Source: Coniella vitis
Lineage: Eukaryota; Ascomycota; Sordariomycetes; Diaporthales; Schizoparmaceae
DNA: 64,000 bases
Direction of reading: 5' to 3'
Assembly: GCA_011317545.1 (NCBI GenBank)
Contig: WUJK01000001.1
Coordinates: 1,589,501-1,653,500 of the forward strand
Shown: in pieces, positions 13,106-23,060 of the stretch
Numbering within the stretch: the first letter of the stretch is position 1
Layout: the number at the start of each line of letters is the position of its first letter
The notes under the pieces: generated by a model
Database searches by the model: none
What the model was told of the DNA's origin: nothing
Seen by the model: the letters and a program-made list of their open reading frames with translations, nothing else
Translations under genes and position numbers: made by a program

Positions 13106-13175
13106 GTATTATAGGGAATCGAACCCCGGACCTCCTAATAAGAAACTAGGAACTCTAACTATTAAGCTATAAGAC
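13106..13175 (-). tRNA. tRNA-like sequence inside family A copy 1
   Basis: The minus strand folds like a tRNA. The acceptor pairs GTCTTAT with ATAATAC (6 of 7 pairs). U8-A9 lead a D arm GCTTAATAGTTAGAG. A CCTAG/TTAGG anticodon stem holds loop TTTCTTA (anticodon would be TCT), and a T arm carries GGTTCGATTCC. The same 70 bases recur at the same place in copy 3 (63006-63075), with RIP-type differences, so it is a part of the element, not a host gene at this locus. It is missing from the copy at 25716-33186. Function is unknown, RIP makes the anticodon uncertain, and no 3' discriminator is clear. Confidence 0.4.
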
Positions 13176-13339
13176 TATTCGTATCTTTAATTATAATAGC
13201 TACCTATAGGAATAACTAGCCCTTTATTAAGGATTACTAATAATAACTCTAAAAGAAATTAAAGTTACGAATTAAAAGCCCTAATACCCTATAAATTACT
13301 AATAAGAAAATTAAACGGAGATAATAGAGAAATCCTAAA

Positions 13340-13870
13340 CTAATTAAAATCCTTTAACGCGGTAATTATAAAACCCTTAGGTAGTAGACCTTTAGGAATA
13401 GTCGGCTCTATAGAACGATATTTAGCTTCGGTAGCTAAACGCTCTCTCTCTACCTCCTTATACTCTATACGATCTAGGTCCTCTAGATTCGATAAACTAT
13501 AACGAATAGTATATACTATCCGCTCTCGTTATATCTTCTTCTACTTATATAAGTATATTAGCTTATCTTCTAGCTCCTTAATCTTATCCTCTAACTTTTA
13601 ATATTATAAAGAGATATATAGAAGGTTAGTAGAATTAGTTATTTCTAAAATATTATAATAAGGAAGCTTTAAACATATATATTCGGCGTAGCGAGAAGAA
13701 TTACTAAGGGAAACTTAATAAGAAGTCTTACCCTTAGAATCGTAGTAAGAATAAGGATATATCTCGAAGGTATTCGAAAGAATAATTAAGTATAAGGATA
13801 ACTTCTATTTAGTAGAATTAGACCTTAGATTTAACGAATAAGGTTTCGTTATATAAGAAGACGACGATAT
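13340..13870 (-). pseudogene. Antisense coiled-coil protein frame, family A copy 1
   Basis: A 177-codon minus-strand frame from ATA (probable former ATG) at 13870 to TAG at 13340, with internal stops only TAA/TAG. Readable parts are SRYAEYICLKLPYYNIL, then heptad-like LEDKIKELEDKLIYLYK, then RERIVYTIRYSLSNLEDLDR and an EYKEVERERL tail. The frame at 31998-32600 gives matching residues in the same order (RYTKYIRL, YNIL, KIEEL, RLYKQKK, EKIV, IEELD), so the protein sequence, not just the DNA, was once conserved. It lies between pol and the 3' LTR and is transcribed against pol if at all. From memory, similar coiled-coil hypothetical proteins are common near fungal Gypsy elements; I cannot verify this here. 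Confidence 0.6.
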
Positions 13871-13971
13871 AACGAATTAGGAAAGTATAATCCGAAGTAA
13901 GAATATTAGGTAGGATTACTTACGGAAATATTATAGGTCTTTAGGGATAAAGATTAATAGAAGGGAGATAA

Positions 13972-14432
13972 TATTATAACCTATAAATATATAGGTTATA
14001 GGAATAGGCTAGCGTAACTATATATTAGTAAATCGGAACCTTAACGGACCGATAGGGACCTCTTATATAAGGATATCTGGATACTTATAATAATATAATC
14101 AGGGTTAGGGTCCTAATAGTTATACGATCGATAGAATCGATATCGACTATATCGACTAGTATACTATAGATCGATATCGACTATATCGACTTACTAAGAT
14201 AATAGAAGGATATAAGGATAGGAGTTTATAGCTTAATATTAGATAGTTTCCTTATAATCTTTAGTTATAAATCTAAGTATTATTTTATATAATAGGGTAA
14301 TCCCTCTTAATTACTTATAATACTTAATATTGCTCGATAATATACGAAGACTTAAAGGTAATACTTCCCCACCTGCTAATATATAACTTATAGGTACTTC
14401 CAGAATCAGGGATTCAGGCAAGGATTATTATA
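13972..14432 (+). repeat. 3' LTR of family A copy 1 (U3 type I)
   Basis: A 461-bp LTR beginning TATTATAACC (from TGTTATAACC) after the polypurine tract AGAAGGGAGATAA and ending ATTATTATA. Its middle carries the type I cassette with repeated ATCGATATCGACTATATCGAC, unlike the type II, III and IV middles of other copies. It contains AGGGTTAGGG at 14101-14110. Confidence 0.88.
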
Positions 14433-14585
14433 AACAGGCTAATGCGATAGCGATTTCGCTAACGATATAAATAACAGAAGGTCTACTATAGGCTATATAT
14501 TCTCTTTATTAACTAATAATAATAATAATATAGTAATAATAATATAATAAGCTAGAATTCCCAGCTATAGAAAACTATAGCTATA

Positions 14586-14900
14586 AGCTCTTGCGAAGCT
14601 GAATATATAGCTCTAAAGGAAGCTATTCGCGAAGCTATATATCTAAATAATCTATATACTTATTTTAATAATAAATTAAATCTGGGTTATAATATAGATA
14701 TACCAGTTATACTAGTAGATAATACTAGCGCTATAAAACTAGCTAAAAACCCAGACTTTCATAAAAGAACTAAGCATATAGATATAATATATCACTATAC
14801 TCGTCAAGTTGTAGCTAATAATAAGATAAGAATAATATATACTCCTACAAAAGAACAATTAGCTCATTTTTTAACAAAGAATCTGCCAAATCCACAGTAG
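14586..14900 (+). pseudogene. copia pol C-terminal RNase H fragment
   Basis: An open frame to TAG at 14898-14900 reading SSCEAEYIALKEAIREAIYL, then VDNTSAIKLAKNPDFHKRTK, HIDIIYHYTR and YTPTKEQLAHFLTKNLP. These are the hallmark C-terminal motifs of Ty1/copia RNase H (the S.AEY, DN.SAI.LA.NP, R.KHID..YH and T..Q.AD..TK boxes). The frame is intact here but its N-terminal domains are absent. Confidence 0.88.
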
Positions 14901-15267
14901 AAATATCTTATAAAACAAGCTAATATATTAAACAATATATATAACCCAAAGTATTATATAAATAATAATAATATAACCTAGCAGTTAAGAAAAGAAATAA
15001 ATAAATACGCTTTAAGAAGCTTTACGAGGAAAAGCGTTAAAATAAAGTACTTAGAATAAGCTCTATAAGTATAAGTACTATAATATATAATAATTATATT
15101 TATATAAATAATAATCGATCGACTTAATAATAATATATAAATATATACGCGTATAACTATAATATAATAATAAATACCTTATAAGCTTTACGAGCAGGAT
15201 AATATATAAAAGAAAGGAATATCTTAATAACTAATTCATTTACTCCCGTAAAAGAATTACGGGGGAG

Positions 15268-15928
15268 TATAAGATTATATAACTATATATATAATGCTTA
15301 CGTAATATAGTATAATATAACTATTTATAACTAGAACACTATAATATACCTATATACTAAGTTATAGCTATATAACTACCCAAATAAGCTTAAAATAAGT
15401 AAAAGAAAGCAGAAGAGTTCAAAATCTTTCAATTGAACACTTTTAAATAACTTTCGCTAATATCTTAATAACTAGACGGGTATATAAGCTATAAGTAATA
15501 TATTTATAATCAGTATAGGGTATATATCTATATACTATAATAAAATATATAGGGTTGATTACGTAAGCAATGACGTCAGCAGAAGGTGCTAGAAGATATT
15601 CGAATCTTTCAAGCCGCGTAATCACTTGCCACACTCGCCACGCGGAAGAATATATCTCTCCAGTCCTCACCAACTGAAATAACTAAATAATACGCATTTA
15701 TAATCAATATTATAAATCAATTAAAACAAGATTCGAGAATATAGCTTAAGAATAACTATAAATATATGGATTCCTTCTGATTTAAAGATAGAATAGAATA
15801 ATAATAATAACGAACAAGCAAGCAAGCCAACAAATACTTCTATTTAATACAATTATAATTAACCCTCTTCTATTCTCTTTAATCCCCTCGATCCTATTTA
15901 CTATTATATATATTCGTAACCTCCAACA
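15268..15928 (+). repeat. Probable 3' LTR of the copia fragment
   Basis: Bounded by the purine tract GGGGGAG on the left and by ..CCTCCAACA on the right. It starts TATAAG, which could be a RIPped TGTAAG. No second copy is present to prove the left boundary; an alternative start is near 15553 (GGTTGATTAC), which would give about 376 bp. The sequence right of 15928 is family-A leader in reverse orientation. Confidence 0.5.
15558..15578. promoter_or_regulatory. Paired bZIP-type palindromes in the copia LTR
   Basis: TTACGTAA (15559-15566) and TGACGTCA (15571-15578) lie twelve bases apart, start to start. Both are perfect palindromes of the CRE/ATF and C/EBP-like bZIP class, in a part of the LTR that kept its CpA/TpG. 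Stress-type bZIP sites in LTRs are known from other retroelements; use here is inference. Confidence 0.4.
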
Positions 15929-16476
15929 AGGTATATATAGACCGTCCTAAATAAGAGTTATAAAAATATAATAATCCTTACTTAAATCCCTAATTCTAGA
16001 AGTACCTATAAATTATATATTAGTAGGAGGAGGAAATATACCTTTAAGTCTTTATACGTTAATAAGTAATATTAAGTATTATAAGAGATTAAGAAGGATT
16101 ACCCTATTACTTAAAAGTAATACTTAGATTTATAACTAAAGACTTATAAGGAAAACTATCTAATAGCTAGGAAATCCACCGTCTTTATATTCTTTCGCTA
16201 TTTCTATTATAATAAGCCTTACCTTTTTATACTTAGTATTACTTACTAAGGATTACTAATACTTCCTAAGGCTTAGTAAGTAGTTATATTCTAATCCTTA
16301 ATTAATCTATTACTTCCTAGGATTATCTAATCTATCCCTGCTTCTTATTAGGAGATTCTAATAAGGAGTGGGTCCGCTTATATAAGTATCCTCTATCGGT
16401 CCGTTGAGGTTCCGATTTGCTGGTATATAGTTGCGCTGGCCTATTCCTGTGACCTGTACGCTCGTGGGTTATAACA
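15929..16476 (-). repeat. Family A leader and LTR, reverse orientation (U3 type IV)
   Basis: 15929-15966 is the first part of a family-A internal region and 15967-16476 a 510-bp LTR, both reversed. It ends GGGTTATAACA against island DNA. The type IV middle (TAAGCCTTA, CTTAGTAAG, GGGTCCGCTTATATAAG) is shared with the 5' LTR at 56328-56836. The GGTTATAACA end is unmutated. The rest of this element was replaced by the copia insertion. Confidence 0.85.
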
Positions 16477-16836
16477 ATAAGGCGTTGAATAGGTTTGCAA
16501 ATAGATATATAAAAGAGAGCAGTTGATGTCCATAGGCATTGAGGACGATAAATATGATTCAGTGGACCAAGATAGCATTCACAGCATCAAGGCACGCGAT
16601 TGCCAACTGACTACAAGGTTGGCGGATGTTTGTCTGTGTCTCTAAGCTCGGTAATGATCTTCCGCAAAAGGATTCCACGGGACAGACAGTATTTGGCTCA
16701 TGTCCAATACTTACGTCACCTCAAGAAAGAAGCAACAGCAGGCTTTGACTAGACCAAGAAACGAAGAGAAAAGAGAAATATTACAATAGATTCAAGCGGC
16801 CCATTGCATCAAGGCTGTTGCTGAGAATTCATTAAT
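16477..16836. other. Island 1 edge, no gene seen
   Basis: Composition returns to normal immediately after the LTR. I see no coding frame or RNA gene here. Confidence 0.5.
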
Positions 16837-17118
16837 TCACTGCATAGCGTGGACCATGTTATCAAACTGCGTTTGGGTACCGATCATTCTTGTGGCACAC
16901 GTCTTCAAGATCTTCTTTATATTCTCCTTGGTTTCACGATCCTTTCTTGAGTTATGCAGTCTCTTTTAGATCACAGCTTTAGTCTTGGCATCTTGGGACA
17001 GATGGTTGTGCAGAGCTTGATCTCCCTGAATCTGAGCAGTCAGTATATCAAGGGCAGCGGCATCATCAACGTCGTCATTCTTGTTATACCCACCAATCTT
17101 GTGGACTTCGCCCACCAT
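16837..17118 (-). pseudogene. Small unrecognised gene or 3' exon with one nonsense codon
   Basis: Reading from ATG at 17118 (MVGEVHKIGGYNKNDDVDD) to TGA at 16837-16839 gives 93 codons interrupted once by TAA at 16966-16968. That would be CAA (Gln) before a single C to T change. The frame continues sensibly on both sides (LTAQIQGDQALHNHLSQDAK; then RKDRETKENIKKILKTCATR). It is hydrophilic and helix-prone. It may be the last exon of a longer gene whose upstream part I could not trace. I do not recognise it. The stop resembles the CpA changes in the adjacent repeats, which end 360 bases away. Confidence 0.35.
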
Positions 17119-19270
17119 TATATACTGCTTTGCTCTGCTTCTTTCGGCTTTTTTGTGTCACCACTATCCTCGACGCACTGCTTGGGATGCCTCCAGTTTT
17201 GCCGAGTGGATCTGATACTCGCTAAGCTACTCTTGCGGCTTGGCTCGCCTGCGTTCGAGCCTGGCGCGGATAAAAGGAATCAATCTTGCAGGCGCCTTGA
17301 CCAAGACTTCGGATACACCTGGATGGCTACGAGTGAGGTACGCGATCTTAGGAGGTGCATCCTTCGAAATAGGGATTCTGCTGGTCTAGACGCAAGTTGC
17401 CGATCTTTTGCGCACACGTCAAGGCTTGGCGCTGGCAGAGATGGTGTAGATTCTCGTGCGGCTGATCCCAGGGTTGTATCGCGGATGTTTGGCGCTATGA
17501 CTGCCGATGTTGTGGTCACGGGTCGGTTAACACTGGACGGAGAGGAAGCCGGCTTCGGTCGCGCTGGCGATAGCAGGTAGGGATCGTGCTGCACTTGGAG
17601 GTGATTTTACCGCGTGAGAGGGATGTGGGACGGAAAGCGAGCCGCGGAAACTGGTTAGAGCACGTATAGGAGGATCAGCATTGACGATGGTCAGCCAAAG
17701 ACAGAAACCAGAGGATAGAGCCATCGTTAATCTGCCAAGCTTGGCCGGCGGTACGTGTGCGCGACGGACCAGATCGTTGTGCTGTATAGCTTCTTGCAGT
17801 CGCACCTCGAATTTGGCTATGCAGAAGGCGGTGAAGAGCCGCTGTGCATGTCGTCAGCATCATTCGCGATGATACTGCTGTAGCGGTGCTGGTGCGTATT
17901 TGCGTTGTTGCTTATTTTGTTGTTCAGTGTATTTCGGTTACGGGGGTGGTGCAGACGGCAAGGCGGAAGGCGGCTTCAGCTGCTTTTGCGAGCAACCGTT
18001 GGGTTCAGTGCACTGAGCCCTGCAAATGGGCTTCTAGAGCTAGTAAATTGCCGAGGATGCGTTACAGGGCGGGCTGAGTCTGTGGACCCATATTGAAGCG
18101 CATACGACCTCTTTCTCTTTTTTCTTTCTTGGGAGCGCGATGGCTACCCGCGATGATCGGTGCTTGGTGGGCTTTCCATGATTGCATGTCCTCGATGTAG
18201 AACTTGCGAAACCGAAAGATAGAAGAAACCCATGGGGATGGATGTACGATATGCAGTGTGATAGCTTTTTCGCATCGCTGAAGCAATCGCCCAATGCCAC
18301 GACGATCTGCCTTATATCAAGGATCTGATTGCATTATTCTTGTCGATGTCAACATATTGGGCGTGAAGATATCTCGCTACGCACTGTGTTAACAATGTTA
18401 ATAGAACAACGTCGAGACAAGACTTTAGAGACTCAGGTTGCAGCAGCTAGGGCTTCGGTAAGCAGCGCTAGCAGAAACCGTGCGACGAGGTTGTCTGTCA
18501 TGTCGGTTGGTATCCTAAGGCTATAACAAATCACGTGGCCTCGTCGGGGAGCTATAAGCCATCCAGATCTTGTGACGCTTTGGTAGTTTGGCGTTTTCTT
18601 TTTGGCCTGTAGGCTTGCAATGTGATAGATTTGTGTAAGATGCGGCATATTCCAGTATCAAGTGGTGAATCTCGCAGGATATGATGGGTGGATAGACAGA
18701 TGTTCATAGGTAATAAGCATCTCAAGTAGCAGACGTGCACTTGGATGAGAGTACATTGAGGGAAGCCAGAATGGTGATGGCCATGGCGTTACGTTTTGTT
18801 GTCCAAAATACGAGGGGTTCTCGGAATGAACCGCCAGGTGCCGTCAGTGGCTTGTGATTCTACGTTTGTACGCTGCACGACAAATGATCCGGATGAGGAA
18901 TATTTGCCAGATACCGAGAGCCTCTGCCGTGGAATGGAATAAGGACGAAGGATTATTAGGACGCAGACTGCTCACGCATATACGGTGACCGCATGCGAAC
19001 AAGAAGCAAGAAGACATCGTAGAATGGTAGAATACAACCCTTTGCGTTATAGCATTCGAAAAGCCAAAGGCCGCAACTAATCTGAGAGAAGTGCTATGGA
19101 TCTGTAGATTCTAGCGAGCGATGCCTCTATTATAATAATAAGGTGCAAAAGGCAGGCAGCCACCTATAACATCTGGAAACCTCGAATATGCTGCCAGCAA
19201 GGCATGACAGTGGTCCGTCCAGTTCATATATACATAGCCCTACTCTCCAATATGGGATGCCTCCTTAGCA
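17119..19270. other. Island 1 interior, no recognisable gene
   Basis: Several overlapping short frames exist on both strands between 17280 and 18740, the longest about 105 codons on the minus strand (17280-17594). None has recognisable motifs, a consistent intron model or a partner frame. Decayed gene remains are possible. Nothing is visible in 18740-19270. Confidence 0.4.
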
Positions 19271-21097
19271 CTACGCCAGATATGCCTTAAGGCCAGTGAA
19301 ATATTCAATATCGTCAAGGACCCATCTGACTGGTGCGACAAAGGTGATATCGCATTTTGCCCCCCACTTAGGAAGGTCTTCTCTCTGGGCTGCATCCTCA
19401 GGAAGGATATCGCCCCCAGGGTGGCTTTTTAAAGCCCGCGGCCTGCCTGGGACCCCCCTCTAGTCAGATGATAGGGAATTATGGGCGCTAGCCGTAAGCA
19501 TTCCTATTACCTCTCTATTAGTATCGAAAACGGCCGAGCCCGAGTTACCGGCCTGAGAGAAGAAACCGACCTCCTCTTCGGGTACTACCAGCATTTCCCA
19601 AGTAAGGCACTATAACCTAATACTAGGCCGGCGGATTACGGCCTCGATAGTATTACGCCTACTAAGCTTAAAGTTACTCCGGCACCCTCGCTTTGCGACG
19701 AGTCCCCCGATGCGCTCGTATGTAATATCCGTGGTGGGCAAATGCAACTGCAAGTGGTGATTTTCTATACGGTTAGGCTTAAAGCGGCCTGAGTATTGGG
19801 GCCCGATGTAAACTTTGTTGGCTAGTCGATTGAGAAACTTTTCCGTGTCTAGTGCGAGTAAGGCCTAGTCCGTAAAGTAATTAAGTGTTTTACTGGAGAG
19901 GGCTATAGCCGGGTAATAGGCCAGCGACCTAATTAACCTAGAACCCTTAACGCTAGCTGCCTCATAGATATCCAGCATTATCTTATTATAATTGGCCACT
20001 GGCCGCTAAGTATCCAGATTTCGTTGCTCCTGCTCGCTAATATTCCGATGGCTTAGACTTGGGTTAGTCGAGTACTACTCCTTATATCTGGACTGCTTAG
20101 TTTGCAGGGGTTCGATCCAACTATCTAGTACTTCCTAACGGTCCTATAGCCGGCGAATGTACCCTTCGAATATGGCCTGATTGGCTTGGATATATAACTA
20201 TATCCAGCGCACTCCAGGTCTATACGCTTTATCTCGGAGGCGGCTATTACAAACGATATATCGGTATATCAGCCTATAGACTGCCGCGGTCGTAGGATCG
20301 TCGCCGAGCCGTATATATAGACTAAGTATTCCTTCGGTCTGTCTTATCGATGCGTAGCTGATGGGGTATCCGATGCTTAATATTAAGGGTAAGGCAGCCT
20401 CGTTCGTAATACGCCCAAGGTTATCGTTCTATATATCCGTATCCACAAAGTGATCGATATCTATTAATACGGCTAAGGGGGTATAGGATAGCTCGCATAT
20501 CTTAACCTGGATATCGTTCATCGTAGCATTCCTTAGCAGCTATAGGCATTTAGTAGCGATTATAATGCCTTGCTCCTATCCCAGGCTGTCCTTAGTGACT
20601 CCAATTAATAAGATGTTGTATAGCGGCTTGCGATCTAGCCCGATCTTAAGGGGTACTGCGAAGCTCCACGGGTATAAATTACTCTCCAGAATCTGAACTA
20701 CGTCTAACGTAGTTTGCCTAGACTATTTCTGGGCGATCTTATCGCCTTCTTGGATCGGCCTATATCTCTTCCTTATCTGGCCCTAGGATATCGACGTTTT
20801 GGTCCAGCGTAGGGTGCTGGTCCGCGCTATAAGTCGTGGCTTACCAGCTAAGCTATAGTAGTATTCCTCTGCCTCTGTATGGCAAGGCTTGTATGGCGCG
20901 TCTCCTTCTTCTATCTCTTCGAAAAAGGCGCCGTCTAGGCGGTACGAGGCGAGCTCGAGGGATATTGTTCGGAAATGCTGGCGCGTACGCTTTGATAAGG
21001 GGGTGCTCGGGGCAGATTCGGAAGCGACAAGACGACGTTTGGATAGTTCGCTGGCTTTGACTGGCGAGGATAAGAGAAGAGTAGAGGAAGAGGCCAT
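19271..21097 (-). pseudogene. RIP-killed host gene with serine-protease-like C-terminus
   Basis: From ATG at 21097 one uninterrupted frame of 609 codons runs to TAG at 19271-19273, holding 13 internal stops, every one TAG. The first 104 codons are clean (MASSSTLLLSSPVKASELSK, KPRLIARTSTLRWTK). Near the C-terminus GFFSQAGNSGSAVFDTNREV matches the nucleophile region of trypsin-fold proteases (GDSGS.VFD), with Asp changed to Asn as GAC to AAC would do. A conserved-looking end follows (KCDITFVAPVRWVLDDIEYF). Hypothetical proteins ending in such a GDSGS block are, as I recall, common in accessory regions of ascomycetes. CpA/TpG loss is partial and stronger in the middle. A frame this long with only TAG stops is strong evidence of RIP on a real gene. 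Confidence 0.75.
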
Positions 21098-21774
21098 CTA
21101 TTATATAGAGAACGGTTCTGTTAGCAAATCCACATCGGAATCGAAAATTCCTCTGCCAGTCAACGAGTGGCATAGCTTACTTTGGTCCGTAGCTTGTTTG
21201 GGCTAGATTAGCGGTCTTGTCGTATTCCTGGAGCCGGATTAGTACAAGGCTCGGCTTGTATGCTGCTGCTAGGGATTGTGTGTACGCGTTCGGAATTAGG
21301 CGATGCTTGGTTCGTTGCGCGCCTCGCTTTTGGCCTTTGTTGTTGCTGGCTGCTGCTGCTCGGGTTTCAATGCTGATGGGGCCTTGGAAAACAGTAGCTT
21401 GGGTATTTCAAACTACCTAGGTAGGTATGTATTGCCTTGCTCCTGCCCTACTATGCAATTACATTTTGCCCATAAGTCAGCAATCGGCTATAGACTACGT
21501 ATCTACTCCTGGTATTGGTACCAAGGCACTTGTAGAATTAGTTTGACTCATCCATCAGGGGATACGGAATAGAATATCTTTAATATCCAATGCTGAGCTA
21601 CTACCTCAACCACTCTACTCCAGATTTACCTTGGTGGCGTTCCTGGAACGAGAAGACGTGGGATAGCGTCCCATCCAAATAGACAGCGATGGATCTTGAA
21701 ATGGTGCGGGAATCTTGTTGGAATCTAAACCAAGCGCTGGTGCTCGTTTCGATGATCGAAATAATGTGACTATC
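21098..21774. other. No gene seen
   Basis: Immediately upstream of the protease-like pseudogene, so it should hold its former promoter. Short frames only; nothing recognisable. Confidence 0.4.
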
Positions 21775-23060
21775 CTATATCTGAGGGGTGACAGTGATCG
21801 CAGGTTTCAGGAACTGCGATGTCGAGAGCTTCTGGCTGGGTCTGTCTGCGTTTGTGACTGTCTTGTGCGAATTTTGAACTATAGTAATGCCCTCGAACAT
21901 AAGGGTCTTGCGCTTCTCGAGCCGAGGAGTCGGTGAACTGGTTCTGGTGGATGGCTCAAGCTCGCTACCAGTGCCATTGCCCACATAAGAATGAAATGGC
22001 GCAAAGACACCAGAATCCTTGTTTATAATGTTGTAAAGAACGGCGATATTCTCGCCAGCATCGGGGCTCGAATCAGGGCTGGATACTATATGTTCTGTCC
22101 GTCTGAACTTGCAGTCTTTGAATACAATCTCATCGGCGGCGGGATAATTTACACGGAACCACGGCTTGCATCTCCTTGGTATGAGTGCTCGAGTGGCTTT
22201 CGTCATAGTGATTCTGCTTGTTCTTCTACTAAAGATTGGCCAGTTGAATGAGACTGTTATGGTCTTCCTTGGGATGCTTGGAGTGATGAACGAACAGAGA
22301 GGTTGTACCAATCATCTCAGGGCCGTCTACTATGTGTGGACCGCCTCCAGGAGGTATAGTGTTGTTCTACGCAATCATGCCTTACGCGATCAGGATGGAT
22401 GGCGAGGAGCATCTGTCGCAGATGGAGGGCAGGCTGGAAGGGAAGGACTCGATCATGTTTGAGCTGACAGTGTTTGTGGCCGTCGGGAGTCTGTCTGCAG
22501 CCGTGCGCTAGTGTCTTGTCTACCTGACATCCAATTTTCACTGGCCATCCTTTGCTTTAGGGTCGCAACGACGGTGTGGTTGAGGGCTTTGTCGAAGGTG
22601 GCGTGGTTGATGAAAGCAGGAAGCTTGCCTTGGAAGTTGCCCGAGATGAGGGAAATGGTTCCCGCGTGTTTGCTATCAAGGTCGAAAAGAACCTAGTGCG
22701 CCAGCTTCGTGATTCTCGGTCTCGTCCGCGATGTCCTCGTCACCCCTCCTTGTCTCTGTCCTTGATGTCTGAGCCCTCGGCGTTTTCACTGTGGCCTTCT
22801 TTGGTCTCGACTTCGTCCTCGTCTCGAGCTTGCTCAGAGTTGTATTCCTCTTGCAAAGCGATAGTGTAGTCGTGGAACGAGTGTGCGATGGCTCGAAATT
22901 CGCGCGCTGCCACCTACTGCTGCTTGCCGAAGCCGACACCGACGCCGACATTGTCATGACGGGGGCGACGCGTGTCTCATTTGCTTGCTGGAACAGCAGG
23001 CATTCAGGCCACAGCAGTGGGCGTAGCGCGCGTGGCGGGCTCAGCGGGTCTAGCAAGCCT
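21775..23060 (-). pseudogene. Frameshifted unrecognised gene remains
   Basis: Minus-strand protein-like pieces lie in different frames in the expected order. Near 22870-22700: FRAIAHSFHDYTIALQEEYN and EDEVETKEGHSENAEG. Near 22690-22530: FDLDSKHAGTISLISGNFQG, LPAFINHATFDKALNH and VVATLKQRMASENW. Near 22370-22250: IPPGGGPHIVDGPEMIG and HHSKHPKEDHNSLIQL. Then a 178-codon open frame, 22311-21775. Either several small introns or frameshifts separate them; I could not make a clean splice model, and stops such as TAG before VLFDLDS suggest decay. PPGGGPH recalls a cupin turn, but this is too weak to name. Product unknown. Confidence 0.35.

Larger units (their letters stand above)
1..14432 (+). mobile_element. 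Ty3/Gypsy chromovirus, family A copy 1 (RIPped, interrupted)
   Basis: Degenerate LTR retrotransposon whose 5' LTR lies mostly outside the window (its last 29 bases are 1-29) and whose 3' LTR is 13972-14432. It reads gag, protease, reverse transcriptase, RNase H, integrase and chromodomain on the plus strand, then carries a tRNA-like sequence and an antisense frame. Bases 580-7775 are a later insertion of another element. Nearly all CpA/TpG is gone, giving dense TAA/TAG stops. The order RT-RNase H-integrase-chromodomain is that of chromoviruses. The base after the 3' LTR begins unrelated copia sequence, so a target duplication cannot be checked. The element is certainly dead as it stands. Confidence 0.9.
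14433..15928 (+). mobile_element. Ty1/copia element, truncated 3' part
   Basis: Contains the C-terminal RNase H of a copia polyprotein (14586-14900), a 3' untranslated stretch, a purine tract GGGGGAG at 15261-15267 and a probable 3' LTR (15268-15928). The 5' portion is missing: the sequence joins the family-A LTR directly at 14433. CpA and TpG are still common, so it is much less RIPped than its neighbours, and was either younger or low in copy number. Confidence 0.8.

Noticed and set aside
15443..15673. 76-codon minus-strand frame
   Set aside because: It lies within the copia LTR and has no motif.
16954..17580. 208-codon plus-strand frame
   Set aside because: It overlaps the better minus-strand frame at 16837-17118 at its start and has no motif or consistent composition.
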